From the NCBI GenBank assembly GCA_014529385.2, contig CM043959.1, forward strand, positions 48,611,928 to 48,675,927: DNA of 64,000 nucleotides, in the 5' to 3' direction. Shown here in pieces: positions 22,984-34,555 of the stretch. Made by a program: the position numbers and the translations under genes. The notes below the pieces were generated by a model. It made no database searches. It saw only the letters and a list, made by a program, of their open reading frames with translations, and was not told the DNA's origin. Each line of letters begins with the position of its first letter. Positions within the stretch are counted from its first letter, which is position 1. Source of the stretch: Adiantum capillus-veneris. Its lineage: Eukaryota; Streptophyta; Polypodiopsida; Polypodiales; Pteridaceae.

Positions 22984-23836
22984 ATAAAGGGAAGAATACC
23001 TAGATTAAAAAAAAACGTATAGCCGTACGATGTATCGTCAACTCCAATAATTGGCCATGCTAATTAGGTCCGTAACCTTAATTCAAAGACGTAAGAGTGT
23101 CCACAAAATCAAACCGTGCTGGTGTTGTGGAATCTTGGAAATCTCCAACTTGCCTCGCTTATGGCAACGAGTACAAATTATGATAATGGCCTCGCTTATG
23201 ATCCCTTATGTTGTCCAAGAGTGCATTTTTTAAACAAGATTTTCTTTTTGTGCTTTTTAAACAATGCACATTTTTTGTGCTTTTTAGAGTCGTTTTCTAG
23301 AGCAAATATACATGTTCTAAACAATGTCCAAAACAACCAGGTAAGTTTATACACAAAAGAACAACGGATTACCAACACAATAAGTGTCACACATAAGTTG
23401 TTGCATCATTAAACAATATAAACATTACCATGCCAACAGTGTGTGATAAAAAATCTGAGAGCGTACTACTTCACTAAATAGAGGGAAGGGCAAACTGGGG
23501 TTGCCTATTTTTGATGTAGAAAGTAAAGGGTTCATAGCACGGGGATTGAAATACGGGGTTGACTAAGTATGAAGGCAACATCCATTGCAGCCAGTGTGGG
23601 TTGATGTATTACCATGTGCTCCTTAGGTTGCAGACCCAAGACATGCACATACACATAATACATGTGCTTACAAGCAATGAATGACTTTTAAGGTATCACC
23701 CTTTTCTAGAAATCTGGATATGTACAACTTGGCTTGCCTTTGATATGAACATCATAACAGCTTTCAATAAGTATATGGAACACAACATGTTTCTTTTGAA
23801 TTATAGAGACTTCCTCTAAGAAGGTTCTAGCCATCA
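22984..23836. other. No recognisable gene
   Basis: AT-rich sequence with a few short imperfect repeats (TTTTTGTGCTTTTTA near 23240-23290). I see no coding signal, LTR or structured element. Confidence 0.4.
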
Positions 23837-24985
23837 CTATAGTTGCTTCAACCCTTTTTTGTGCTTCTTTTGAAATACCATGCCTCCACTTTCATCACCT
23901 ACTACTTGAACCTCCTTCTCCACATAACGAAGAAACCCTATTTTCCTTGTACTTTGGTGTGCTAATACTAGCCACTTGAAAACCTGCCATTGTAAGACTA
24001 GCGAGCTCTTCTCTTGAGACTTTTGTCCCCCTTGCAATGGGTCAGATCATAGGGGCTATTGGTACCTCCTTCACCTGATTTTTAACTGACTTTGTGTGCT
24101 CCACATCATGATTGCAAAACCATAGCCATTGCTCTATGGTTTTGTCTTTTTAGCATCTTTCTGACCAAAAGCATGGTGCGACCAAACCTGTACCATGACT
24201 ATTAAGAGTGTTACCACAATTTTTCCTACTCATAACACCAAAACACTTCCTATTACAATGAATGGGCATTCTGCGTAAGGCCCATTGTTCATGTGGAACA
24301 TCATGTTCCTCTACATCGATTGATTGCTCTGTGTTGCATGTCAAATGTTCATTTTCAGGCATGTAGTCTTTTTCAATCTCTTCTTCTTCACTATTGCTTG
24401 ACTCCATGGTTTCAAATCTGATATGACGTGGACGACCACAAACTTTGCGTTGTTTTGACTCCATTACATATTTTGGACGATGAGAACTAATAGATTTTCT
24501 TGTCTCTCTCTTCTTTCGTTGCATGGTTTCCTTGTCACCATGCAGTGTGGGCTCTTCATACATTGGGGTGCCTGCGGCAACTCCTTGCACCACCCTTGCA
24601 ATTGCACCTCCACTTCTAAGCTCTTTACAACACCCAAACATTTTACCTTCTAATGGTTTGCCAATCTAATCCGGAAGCCTGACACCCCACTCACTGTAAG
24701 ACCCATCTTCTCAACGCATGAGTGTGTTATGACACATATTTGGGCTCCGCCATCAACATAACCTTTTTTCCTTTTTTTTTGGGTGCCACACATCTACTAT
24801 TGGGCAAATGTTTGGTAGCTCATCCATCACCAACACCTTCACTGAAACTCTATTTGGTTCTTTCTCCATTGGGTTAACCATCCTCTTCCACTGTCGCTTT
24901 AGCTTAGGCACCATCTCTATAAGCATGGATGCTTGAGAGTCTGTCGCTACCTGCATCATCACCTATGTCATCGCCTACATCATCG
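23837..24985 (-). pseudogene. Gypsy gag-protease fragment, minus strand
   Basis: On the minus strand, one frame at about 24700-24760 reads VDGGAQICVITHSCVEKMGL, the same type of retropepsin loop as in Gypsy-2 (ICIMTEGLM). Around it are charged linker sequences, including 24150-24641 with an acidic run (SNSEEEEIEKDYM) and 24753-24962. Frames are broken. It belongs to a Tat-like Gypsy pol whose other parts are absent. Confidence 0.55.
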
Positions 24986-25323
24986 CTAGAAGGCTCTAGA
25001 AGAATCTAGAGAATTCTAGAAGTTTCTAGAAACATGGAGAAGATTCTGAAAGAATCTAGAAGTTTCTGGAAAGCTCTAGAAAGTTGAAGAAGGATCTAGA
25101 AGGTTCTAGAAGAACTAGAAGGATCAAGAAGTTTCTAGAAACTTGGAGAAGATTTTGGAAGAATCTAGAAGTTTTTGGAAAGCTCTAGAAAGTTGAAGAA
25201 GGATCCAGAAGGTTCTAGAAGAACTAGAAGGATCAAGAAGGTTCTAAAAGATTCTAACCTCCTCAAGAAGAACCTAGAAGTCCTAACCTCCTCAAGTAAC
25301 CTCCTCAAGCACTAGTATAAATA
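24986..25323 (+). promoter_or_regulatory. Heat-shock-element array and TATA box in LTR
   Basis: Five perfect matches to the heat-shock factor trimer site GAAnnTTCnnGAA lie at 25019-25031, 25059-25071, 25099-25111, 25128-25140 and 25208-25220. Near matches are at 25168-25180 and 25237-25249. Part of the array is a tandem duplication with a 109-bp period. A TATA box TATAAATA is at 25316-25323, about 95 bp past the last perfect site. This is the expected U3 promoter layout for a chromovirus LTR read on the plus strand. Heat induction is inferred from sites alone. Confidence 0.75.
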
Positions 25324-25413
25324 GGGGTCTTGGGCCACAAGCCCTTCAGTCTTGCCAACACCAGTTGTTGTGAGGCTCCTATGAGGAAATCCCTCTTCTA
25401 GTTCTTGTCTTAT

Positions 25414-26037
25414 TGTTAAGGCGGTTACGCCGCTCTCGGAAGCTAAATAGCGAGAACTCAACCAACAACAGAATTTGTGAGACGAGGACGGAGCTTGACC
25501 CGCAGGCGCATGGAAACAACTAGGTGGGTGTCAAATCACCTACTCGACCTTCTAATGACAATCATTACAAAGGAAATCAAATCTAAGTTCTAAAATACGA
25601 AAGTGGCTGAAATCCGTACTACGAACGAATGCTATACGAAACAAGATCTAGAATCATTGAATCGATCTCAAACTCAAGGGGAAGTCTATACACTAGGTAA
25701 GAACAACACCCTAAAGACTTGAACTGCAAACTCAACCTATAACCACTCCGTGCGGTAAACGCGTATGAAGACAGGCCGAAATATACAGGTGACCGAAACT
25801 TGACCCGGATAGTACTAATGTGTAGCTCTACTCGTTCTGGTTCTATAGATATGCTGCACGCTCAATTCCGACACACGAGTTGGAAGAAAACTCACACCGA
25901 AGCTCGTAGGAACTTACCACACATAGAAGCCGATAGCGCGCACTCTTGGTATCTGTGCGTAGCTCTCGCCGTTGCTAACACAATGGCGGTGTCGCTTCTC
26001 CAATGGCGGCTCCGTAGCTCGCGTAGCAAGTAGATAA

Positions 26038-26078
<41 letters not shown>

Positions 26079-26362
26079 ACACAGTCACGGCGTTCAAAAA
26101 CTCACTTTGATTAATAATCTCCCCCTTAGGTTACAAAAAATTTGGCTTATATACCTCAGCCTTGGAGGTGAGAACATCTCTAACTAATTACATCAGCAAG
26201 TGAAATTACTTCGGGATTACAAGCTGGAAACTCAATTGAGTCCCGTTACTTAATGAATGGCTTAAATCAAAATTAATGTCGGAAAGAAATTTATTACAAT
26301 CAATGGTTACAAAATGATGAGTGTGAGAAAAAATGTGGGTGTGATCCTCTGCTGGCTCAACA
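25414..26362 (-). repeat. LTR-X, solo copy of the Gypsy-3 LTR
   Basis: It matches 47228-48184, the 5' LTR of Gypsy-3, with about 2-3% differences by eye plus small indels. It runs from TGTTAAGG to CTCAACA (plus strand) and is flanked by CTTAT on both sides (25409-25413 and 26363-26367), a perfect 5-bp target duplication. Chromovirus LTR sequence lies on both sides, so at this spot it is a solo LTR. A TC microsatellite is at 26041-26076. Confidence 0.88.
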
Positions 26363-26587
26363 CTTATGTTCAAGTCTTGTCCTATCTTTGTCTTGTACTC
26401 AAGTCATGTAATCCAAGTCTTGTATCTAGCTCTCTTAATAAAGTATTAAGTCTTATAATCAATATTAAGCTTATCATCAAGTCCAAGTTCTTGTACATTG
26501 TGAGCGCCTCCTCTTGCTCTCTTCTAGCTCTATACGGGCTCATAACAGTTTGGCAAGACTACCATTTCTTAATCTTTTCAAGCCATC

Positions 26588-27327
26588 ATGGAGCCGACAA
26601 TGGAAGGTGTCATCAACGCATTGCAAAGCATCCAAGCTCAGTTACAAGAACTTTGAGAGAGTAACGCTCAACTTCAAGCAGGGCAACCCCTAATCTTGGG
26701 ACCGGCATTGCAAAATCTTCAACGTCAAATTGAAGAGCTTCAAGAGACAAGCACACATGAAGCACAAGCTGCAAGATCTAGCTATTCTCAACAACATAAG
26801 AAGGAGCCAAAGGTCAGCATGCCTGAAAAATTTGATGGGACTAGATAAAAGTTTAGAGGTTTTCTCCAACAAGTGTGCCTCTTCATTTGAATGCAACGAG
26901 AGTGTTATCCAGATGATGCCTCTCAAGTAGCCCTTATTGGGACCCTCCTCTCGGGTACGGCTCTCTCTTGGTTTGCTCCCTTACTTGAAAAAGAATCTCC
27001 TCTTCTTCATGACTTTGAAGATTTTGTGCGGGAGTTCTGTGCAACCTTTTTGGATACTGATAGAGCAAGGGTTGCTGAAACCAAACTTAGAAATCTCCGC
27101 CAAGGATCAAGACCTGCATCCGTCTATGCATCCGAAATTCAACAGCTCACTTGTGATCTGACTTGGCATGAGGAATATTTCATTAGCCAATTTCGGTGGG
27201 GATTAAAGGATGACGTAAAAGATCTTTTATTGACTATGCCAAAGGTTCACACTAAGCGCGTTCATCTCTCAAGCAATAGAATGTGATAATAGACTATTTG
27301 AGAGGAGACAAGAGAGGCGTCTTGGGG
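26588..27327 (+). pseudogene. Chromovirus copy I gag, truncated
   Basis: The ATG at 26588 opens MEPTMEGVINALQSIQAQL, followed by a coiled-coil-like N-terminus and the capsid motif LIGTLLSGTALSWFAPLLE. Stops lie at 26654 (TGA, private to this copy), 26846 (TAA) and 26888 (TGA), the last two shared with copy II. A shared 1-nt shift precedes the IECDNRLFERRQERR region near 27250. The end is lost at 27327. Confidence 0.85.
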
Positions 27328-27339
27328 TTAGAAAAGTTA

Positions 27340-28150
27340 GAAAATTATGACAAGGTTAGAAAAGTAGTATAGATATTTATCTAAGTCAAATTACAGTATT
27401 TTTAGCTAAAATCCAAAGAGGGAAAATAGTAAATCATGTTATATGATTGAATTCTATTTATCAAAGCTATATTATAGGGTAAAGAGGCCGTGATAATTAT
27501 GACAAGGTTAGAAAGGTAGTGTGGATATTTATTTAAGTCAAATTATACTGTTTCTAGCTAAAAAGTAAAGGGGGAAATTAGTAAATCATGTGCTATAATT
27601 ACATGCTATTTTTCAGAGCTGTATTATAGGGTCAAGAGGCCGTGATAATTATGCCAAGGTTAGAAAAGTAGTATAGATATTTATCCAAGCCAAATTATAC
27701 CGTTTTTAACTAAAAAGTAAAGAGGGAAATTAGTAAATCATGTGCTATAATTATATGCTATTTATCAGAGCTGTATTATAGGGTCAAGAGGCCGTGATAA
27801 TTATGCCAAGGTTAGAAAAGTAGTATAGATATTTATCCAAACCAAATTATACCGTTTTTAACTAAAAAGTAAAGAAGGAAATTAGTAAATCATGTGCTAT
27901 AATTATATGCTATTTATCAGAGCTGTATTACAGGGTCAAGAGCTTGTGATAACTATGTGAAAGTTAGAAAAGTAGTATAGATATTTATCTAAGTCAATTT
28001 ATACTATTTTTAGCTAAAAACTAAAGGGGGAAATTAGTAAATCATGTGCTATAATTACATGCTATTTATCAAAGCTGTATTATAGGGTAAAGAGGCCGTG
28101 ATAGTTATGCCAAGGTTAGAAAAGTAGTATAGATATCTATCTAAGTCAAA
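27340..28150. repeat. 151-bp tandem array in R1
   Basis: About six units start near 27340, 27491, 27642, 27794, 27946 and 28098. Each contains AAGGTTAGAAAAGTAG, GTAAATCATGTGCTATAATT and a tail like GGGTCAAGAGGCCGTGATAA. The array is AT-rich and non-coding. The matching array in R2 (31640-32625) has one internal unit fewer and two extra divergent units at its left. Confidence 0.88.
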
Positions 28151-28726
28151 TTATCCAAATTTTAGCTCAAAATTGAAGATGAAAATTATATAATTAAGTT
28201 AGAAAATAATAAGATAATTACCAGAGGTCAAAAATATCCTTATCTACTTGTGGTAATTATACCATAGTTAATTAGTGAGATTAGTATGTCATAATTGACC
28301 AAAAGTCTTATTTTGAGCAAATGATTAATTAAAATAAATAGACTTGTGGTTAAAAGTTTTTAGAAAAATTATAGTAAGTGCAAACCTATGATATCAAGTT
28401 AAGGAAATGAAATCTTTAAGAGAAATTAGATACAATAAATATTAAGCTCAAAACAAGTAAATTATTAGCTTAAAAGTTGATAAGAAAATTAGAAAAAAGA
28501 TATAGAAAATTATAAGAAAGTTAGGAGAGCTTAGAAAACCCTTAGGGAAACGGTGTAAGAAGTTATCATGCTTATATAGACAAATAAGAAATTACTAGGT
28601 CAAGAATTTATCAATTAAGACTATAAATTTAACCTTGGATGGGTTACGGTTAAATACAAAGGTTAAGTCTAGATTTTGAACTATTTACCTAATAATTAGA
28701 CGTCCTTTTTATAAGGATAAGAAGTT

Positions 28727-28888
28727 ATGATACCAAAAACGACCCGAGAAAATCCTACATCTGATGATGAGGACGTAGCTCCAAAACGAATTAGAGCATC
28801 GCATGACGACGAAGCCGGGCCTAGTAGTAGGCCTACGGAGGAGAGTCTTCAGGCGCCAGCGCAACAACAGATGGCCAATCAATCCCAG
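28727..28888 (+). other. Exon-like ORF in R1, gag-type N-terminus
   Basis: The ATG at 28727 opens MIPKTTRENPTSDDEDVAPK, then Ser/Pro/Gln-rich sequence to QQQMANQSQ, ending at CAG/GTGGGT, which resembles a 5' splice site. A strong 3' splice-like site (T-run then GTAG) ends at 29795. Joining these gives a stop after two codons, so splicing is unproven. R2 has the same ORF with a stop at VAP*R (33250 region). Confidence 0.35.
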
Positions 28889-30136
28889 GTGGGTTCCCAT
28901 TATTCAATTAAGTCTTTAATTAGTTTAAGTTCTTTTATAAGTTAGCATTGCATACGTAAGAAGGATAAATTGGCTGAAAATGGAAGGTAACTTCCAGCGT
29001 GCATTTGTTTATAATATAGGAAAGAATTGTTTGGGTTAAAACTGGTTGAATTAGGAAAGATATGTTTGATCATCCTTAAGACAGCTTGTCTCAAGACACC
29101 TCCGACTCCTTGATATAAATTGATGATAATGATTGGCTTTCTAGCCACGGTTAAGTCGGTTACCCCCATGAACGATGAGTTTCTACTCCGTGTCATGTCT
29201 TGATGTTTCTACATAAGTTAGGATACCGTTTTTATCCTAGGGGAGCCGCCCGGTTGTATGGGCAACTGGTTTGGTGTATGGGCACCCGGAACCTTGGGTG
29301 GGGGTTTATCCACTCCGGATTTGAATGAGGAATGGGTGCCGTTTTTCACCCTTAGGTGGTCTTGAGACAAGACGAGTACTGGTCATGGTTATGGATAATG
29401 TTTTGATTGACAGTACCCTGTCTTAAGTTTAAAGATGTCTGTTTGCTAAAAGAATGCTTTCAATGCTGTTTTCAAGGAATTACCGTGATGGAACGTTAAA
29501 AGAAACCATTATTTTAAATGTTAAAAACAATGTGATAATAAGATAAACAAATCTTGTGTGAGTGCGGGGTGGTAAGTGGGGATTGACTGAGGTTGTCAAT
29601 CATGGACGGGTGGACCTGATTAGTCAGATAACTATCCATTCCCGTGTAATAAAACGTTTTAGAAACTTCTCACTTAGAGAGGAATCCACCGGCGGCTGTG
29701 CCCTCACATATGTTAGGGGGAAAAAAGCGTTGGCTAAGGAAACCATAATCTGAATGATGAAGTTATACGGCCTCAATAAGAATTTTTTTTTGTAGGTTGT
29801 TTGAATACATTGTCCCGTTTCCGCTGCGAGACAGGACTAGGTCTTCTTCTAGGGTTATAGATCCAAGCCATTGTCAATGGCAAAGGTTTATTCCTTGGAT
29901 TTTTCTTGTCTAGAGACTCCGATTTTTATAAGGCCTAGAGACCTATCAAGGATCCCATCCCGATCACGGTATAGGCGGGATGGGGACATTACATCTAACT
30001 CCAGTTCTCATGATACTTGGTTCATAGGATGTGATTAACATGTGGAATGAGGCTATGCACTCAAATGTTGAAATGGATGTGAAATTCATGCTGTGAGACA
30101 TCATACGCGTATGATGTCTTTTCTTGAAATGTTGGT

Positions 30137-31613
30137 AATTTTGGTCCTTACCCTTACAGTACAAACCATCATTGATGAGTCAATACCTTGTGGCCTTCCG
30201 CGTCAACCATTGCTTCTGTCCCTTTGTTAAATCTGATGGGCATTCCCCTGTTTCCAAAAAATGCATGATGTCAGGCAAGGCATCACTGCCTTGAAATAGA
30301 GGGAGCTTTAGTTTTATTGCTCCAACCACCACTTCCTGTAGTCTTTCACTTGCTAGGGCATCTGCTTCTTGGTTTTTAGCCCTTGGGATATGGTGTATTT
30401 GAACTTCTTCAAACTTACCCAACAAGGTTTTTACACCACTTAAGTGAGTCCTTAAACTAGGATTCTTGCATGTCCATGCTCCATTTACTTGCCTTACCAA
30501 AAGTAGAGCATCCCCAAATACATTAAGGCGTTGTACACCTTGTGAGACGCACCATTTTAGACCCTTGGTTAGTGCTGCATACTCAGCTTCATTGTTAGAA
30601 TGTGAATCTAACAATTGGCCCAACGAAAATACCTTTGTCCCTTTGTCATCAAAGACCACTATGCATGCAGTTGCTTTGTCGGACGCTCGCTTGTAGGCTC
30701 CATCAAAGTAGAGAGAGTATGTTCCTTCTACCATCGGTGGTACTGGAGGTAATCGGACTTCTCCTTTCTTAGATTGCTTCTCCTTCCCTTCAAAGACTTG
30801 GTAGGTCATGAGTCCCCCCAAACTTGCCCTTGTCGTGCTTTCTACCTGTACCGTGTAGTCAAACTCTTGCAGACGAACTAGCCATTTAGTAATTCTAGCA
30901 GACACATCCATGTGTTGTACAACATAGGGAAATATTTCATCCGTGGTTAGAATCACAAATTGCTTAGGCAGCAAATATGACCTAAACTTTGTAGTTGCAA
31001 ATCTAAGAGCTAGGACTAAGTGTTCCACATGGGTGAAACCTTTCTCTCCTGCTGTCATCATTCGACTAGAGAAGTAGATTGGCCTCATGAAAGATGTCGT
31101 CGTATCCTTTTGGAGTAGCACAGCCCTCAATGAGTCATCACCAACACTTGAGGTGACATAAAATTTTTCATCCCACTTAGGTGGTGAGATAGTTGGCAGA
31201 GTGGCTAAGACCTCCTTTACCTTGTTGTAGTGATGTTCGCTTTCCTCGTCCCAAGTGAAAGTTGATCTTTGAGTGAGTTGTTGCAGTGGTGGAACAAGTT
31301 GTGATAGTAGATGTACAAATCTACTTAAATACCTCACCTTCTGTAGAAAAGAGATCAGTTGACCTGTAGTCGTTGGTGAAGGTAGGGCTATGAGTGCGGA
31401 CAACTTACTTGGGTCGGCGTTGATACCTCTTGCTGAAATTTCATGGCCTAGTAGAATGACTTTACTCTCCCCAATGTGACATTTATCCACATTTAATTGC
31501 CCACCTAGGCTCTGCAACCTGGCCAAACCTTCAGTTACCTTTTCTAAATGTGAAATATGGGAGCTATATATACAAAAATCATCAATGAACACTCTTATGG
31601 AATTGAAATGTTG
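30137..31613 (-). pseudogene. Gypsy-4 pol fragment: RT end, RNase H, archaeal RNase H
   Basis: A minus-strand ORF (30180-31592) is open for 470 codons. It runs from the RT catalytic box VFIDDFCIYSS through the RT thumb, a Gypsy RNase H (SRMMTAGEKGF, TTDEIFPYVVQ) and an archaeal-type RNase H (LYFDGAYKRAS, SHSNNEAEYAALTK, NVFGDALLLVRQ, IPRAKNQEADALAS). Past a stop, an integrase-type lead-in (LYCKGKDQ) is cut at about 30140. The first part of pol and nearly all of integrase are missing. The dual RNase H marks a Tat/Ogre-type element. Confidence 0.92.
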
Positions 31614-34555
31614 TCATATCATTATTAGTGGTTAATTAAGTGTTCAAAAAGCCGTGATAATTAAGAAAATTTCAGAAAGTTAATCTAGATAATTATCTTA
31701 GCTAAAATACCCTATTTTTTGAGAAATGTTAATAGGGGAAATTAGTAAATGGAATTCAAATGCTTCCATATAATCATCAGTGATTAATTGAGTGGTCAAG
31801 TACCTGTGATAATTAGGAGAAGTTTAGAAAGTTAAGTTAGGTAATTACTTTAGATAAATTACTCTAATTTTTGAACAATTTTAATAGGGGAAATTAGTAA
31901 ATCATGCTATATGATTACATACTATCTATCAGAGCTATATTATAGGGTAAAGAGACCGTGATAATTATGACAAGGTTAGAAAAGTAGTATAGATATTTAT
32001 CTAAGTCAAATTACACTATTTTTAGCTAAAATCTAAAGAGGGAAAATAGTAAATCATGTTATATGATTGAATTCTATTTATCAAAGCTATATTATAGCGT
32101 AAAGAGGCTGTGATAATTATGACAAGGTTAGAAAGGTAGTGTGGATATTTATTTAAGTCAAATTATACTGTTTCTTGCTAAAAAGTAAAGGGGGAAATTA
32201 GTAAATCATGTGCTATAATTACATGCTATTTTTTTAGAGCTGTATTATAGGGTCAAGAGGCCGTGATAATTATGCCAAGGTTAGAAAAGTAGTATAGATA
32301 TTTATCCAAGCCAAATTATACCGTTTTTAACTAAAAAGTAAAGGGGGAAATTAGTAAATCATGTGCTATAATTATATGCTATTTATCAGAGCTGTATTAT
32401 TGGGTCAAGAGGTCGTGATAACTATGTGAAGGTTAGAAAAGTAGTATAGATATTTATCTAAGTCAATTTATACTATTTTTAGCTAAAAACTAAAGGGAGA
32501 AATTAGTAAATCATGTGCTATAATTACATGCTATTTATCAAAGCTGTATTATAGGGTAAAGAGGCCGTGATAGCTATGCCAAGGTTAGAAAAGTAGTATA
32601 GATATCTATCTAAGTCAAATTATCCAAAATTTAGCTCAAAATTGAAGATGAAAATTATATAATTAAGTTAGAAAATAATAAGATAATTATCAGAGGTCAA
32701 AAATATCCTTATCTACTTGTGGTAATTATACCATAGTTAATTAGTGAGATTAGTATGTCATAATTGACCAAAAGTCTTATTTTGAGCAAATGATTAATTA
32801 AAATAAATAGACTTGTGGTTAAAAGTTTTTAGAAAAATTATAGTAAGTGAAAACCTATGATATCAAGTTAAGGAAATGAAATCTTTAAGAGAAATTAAAT
32901 ACAATAAATATTAAGCCCAAAACAAGTAAATTATTAGCTTAAAAGTTGATAGGAAAATTAGGAAAAAGATATAGAAAATTATAAGAAAGTTAGGAGAGCT
33001 TAGAAAACCCTTAGGGAAATGGTGTAAGAAGTTATCATGCTTATCTAGACAAATAAGAAATTACTAGGTCAAGAATTTATCAATTAAAACTATAAATTTA
33101 ACCTTGGATGGGTTACGGTTAAATACAAAGGTTAAGTCTAGATTTTGAACTATTTACCTAATAATTAGACGTCCTTTTTATAAGGATAAGAAGTTATGAT
33201 ACCAAAAAGGACCCGAGCAAATCCTACATTTGATGATGAGGACGTAGCTCCATAACGAATTAGAGCATCGCATGACGACGAAGCCAGGCCTAGTAGTAGG
33301 CCTACGGAGGAGAGTCTTCAGGCGCCAACGCAACAACAAATGGCCAATCAATCCCAGGTGGGTTCCCATTATTCAATTAAGTCTTTAATTAGTTTAAGTT
33401 CTTTTATAAGTTAGCATTGCATACGTAAGAAGGATAAATTGGCTGAAAACGGAAGGTAACTTCCAGCGTGCATTTGTTTATAATATAGGAAAGAATTGTT
33501 TGGGTTAAAACTGGTTGAATTAGGAAAGATATGTTTGATCATCCTTAAGACAGCTTGTCTCAAGACACCTCCGACTCCTTGATATAAATTGATGATAATG
33601 ATTGGCTTTCTAGCCACGGTTAAGTCGGTTACCCCCATGAACGATGAGTTTCTACTCCGTGTCATGTCTTGATGTTTCTACATAAGTTAGGATACCGTTT
33701 TTATCCTAGGGGAGCCGCCCGGTTGTATGGGCAACTGGTTTGGTGTATGGGCACCCGGAACCTTGGGTGGGGGTTTATCCACTCCGGATTTGAATGAGGA
33801 ATGGGTGCCGTTTTTCACCCTTAGGTGGTCTTGAGACAAGACGAGTACTGGTCATGGTTATGGATAATGTTTTGATTGACAGTACCCTGTCTTAAGTTTA
33901 AAGATGTCTATTTGCTAAAAGAATGCTTTCAATGCTGTTTTCAAGGAATTACCGTGATGGAACGTTAAAAGAAACCATTATTTTAAATGTTAAAAACAAT
34001 GTGATAATAAGATAAACAAATCTTGTGTGAGTGCGGGGTGGTAAGTGGGGATTGACTAAGGTTGTCAATCATGGACGGGTGGACCTGATTAGTCAGGTAA
34101 CTATCCATTCCCGTGCTGTGCCCTCACATATGTTAGGGGGAAAAAAGCGTTGGCTAAGGAAACCATAATCTGAATGATGAAGTTATGGGCCTCAATAGGA
34201 ATTTTTTTTTGTAGGTTGTTTGAATACATTGTCCTGTTTCCGCTGCGAGACAGGACTAGGTCTTCTTCTAGGGCTATAGATCCAAGCCATTGTCAATGGC
34301 AAAGGTTTATTCCTTGGATTTTTCTTGTCTAGAGACTCCGATTTTTATAAGGCCTAGAGACCTGTCAAGGATCCCATCCCGATCACGGGATAGGCGGGTT
34401 GGGGACATTACATCTAACTCCAGTTCTCATGATACTTGGTTCATAGGATGTGATTAACATGTGGAATGAGGCTATGCACTCAAATGTTGAAATGGATGTG
34501 AAATTCATGCTGTGAGACATCATACGCGTATGATGTCTTTTCTTGAAATGTTGGT
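31614..34555. repeat. Repeat R, copy 2 (2.9 kb)
   Basis: The direct repeat of 27328-30136. It has extra, more diverged units of the 151-bp array at its left end (31614-31950). The palindrome is at 34515-34538. The left edge joins Gypsy-4 RT coding at a short stretch (TTGAAATGTTG, 31603-31613) that also occurs at the right ends of both R copies. The right edge joins the 3' part of Gypsy-3. Confidence 0.85.

Larger units (their letters stand above)
24986..27327 (+). mobile_element. Chromovirus copy I: LTR and gag part
   Basis: It has an upstream LTR half with promoter signals (24986-25413), an inserted minus-strand LTR-X (25414-26362), the rest of the LTR ending TCATAACA at 26547, and gag from 26588. 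It matches copy II (48185-49150) at roughly 98-99% by eye and shares two in-frame stops and a 1-nt frameshift with it, so both descend from one already defective element. It is truncated at 27327 by the 2.8-kb repeat R1. Confidence 0.8.
27328..30136. repeat. Repeat R, copy 1 (2.8 kb)
   Basis: It is nearly identical to 31614-34555 in direct orientation. It contains a 151-bp tandem array, a small exon-like ORF at 28727, a sequence ending GGGGACATTACA at 29993 that looks like an LTR terminus, and a 24-bp palindrome at 30096-30119. Copy 2 lacks a 50-bp piece found here near 29650-29700, and the arrays differ by one unit. R1 abuts chromovirus gag on the left and Gypsy-4 pol on the right. Confidence 0.85.

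Noticed and set aside
24725-24985. TGTTATGAC at 24725 as the start of the chromovirus LTR (it mirrors the TCATAACA end).
   Set aside because: It overlaps protease coding of the minus-strand Gypsy fragment, so the match is likely chance. The true LTR start was not located.
25755-25775. AACGCGTATGAAGAC in LTR-X as a seventh copy of the palindrome.
   Set aside because: Only part of one half matches and there is no dyad symmetry.
27340-28150. Regularly spaced repeats as a CRISPR array.
   Set aside because: These are contiguous 151-bp tandem units without spacers in a plant retrotransposon region.
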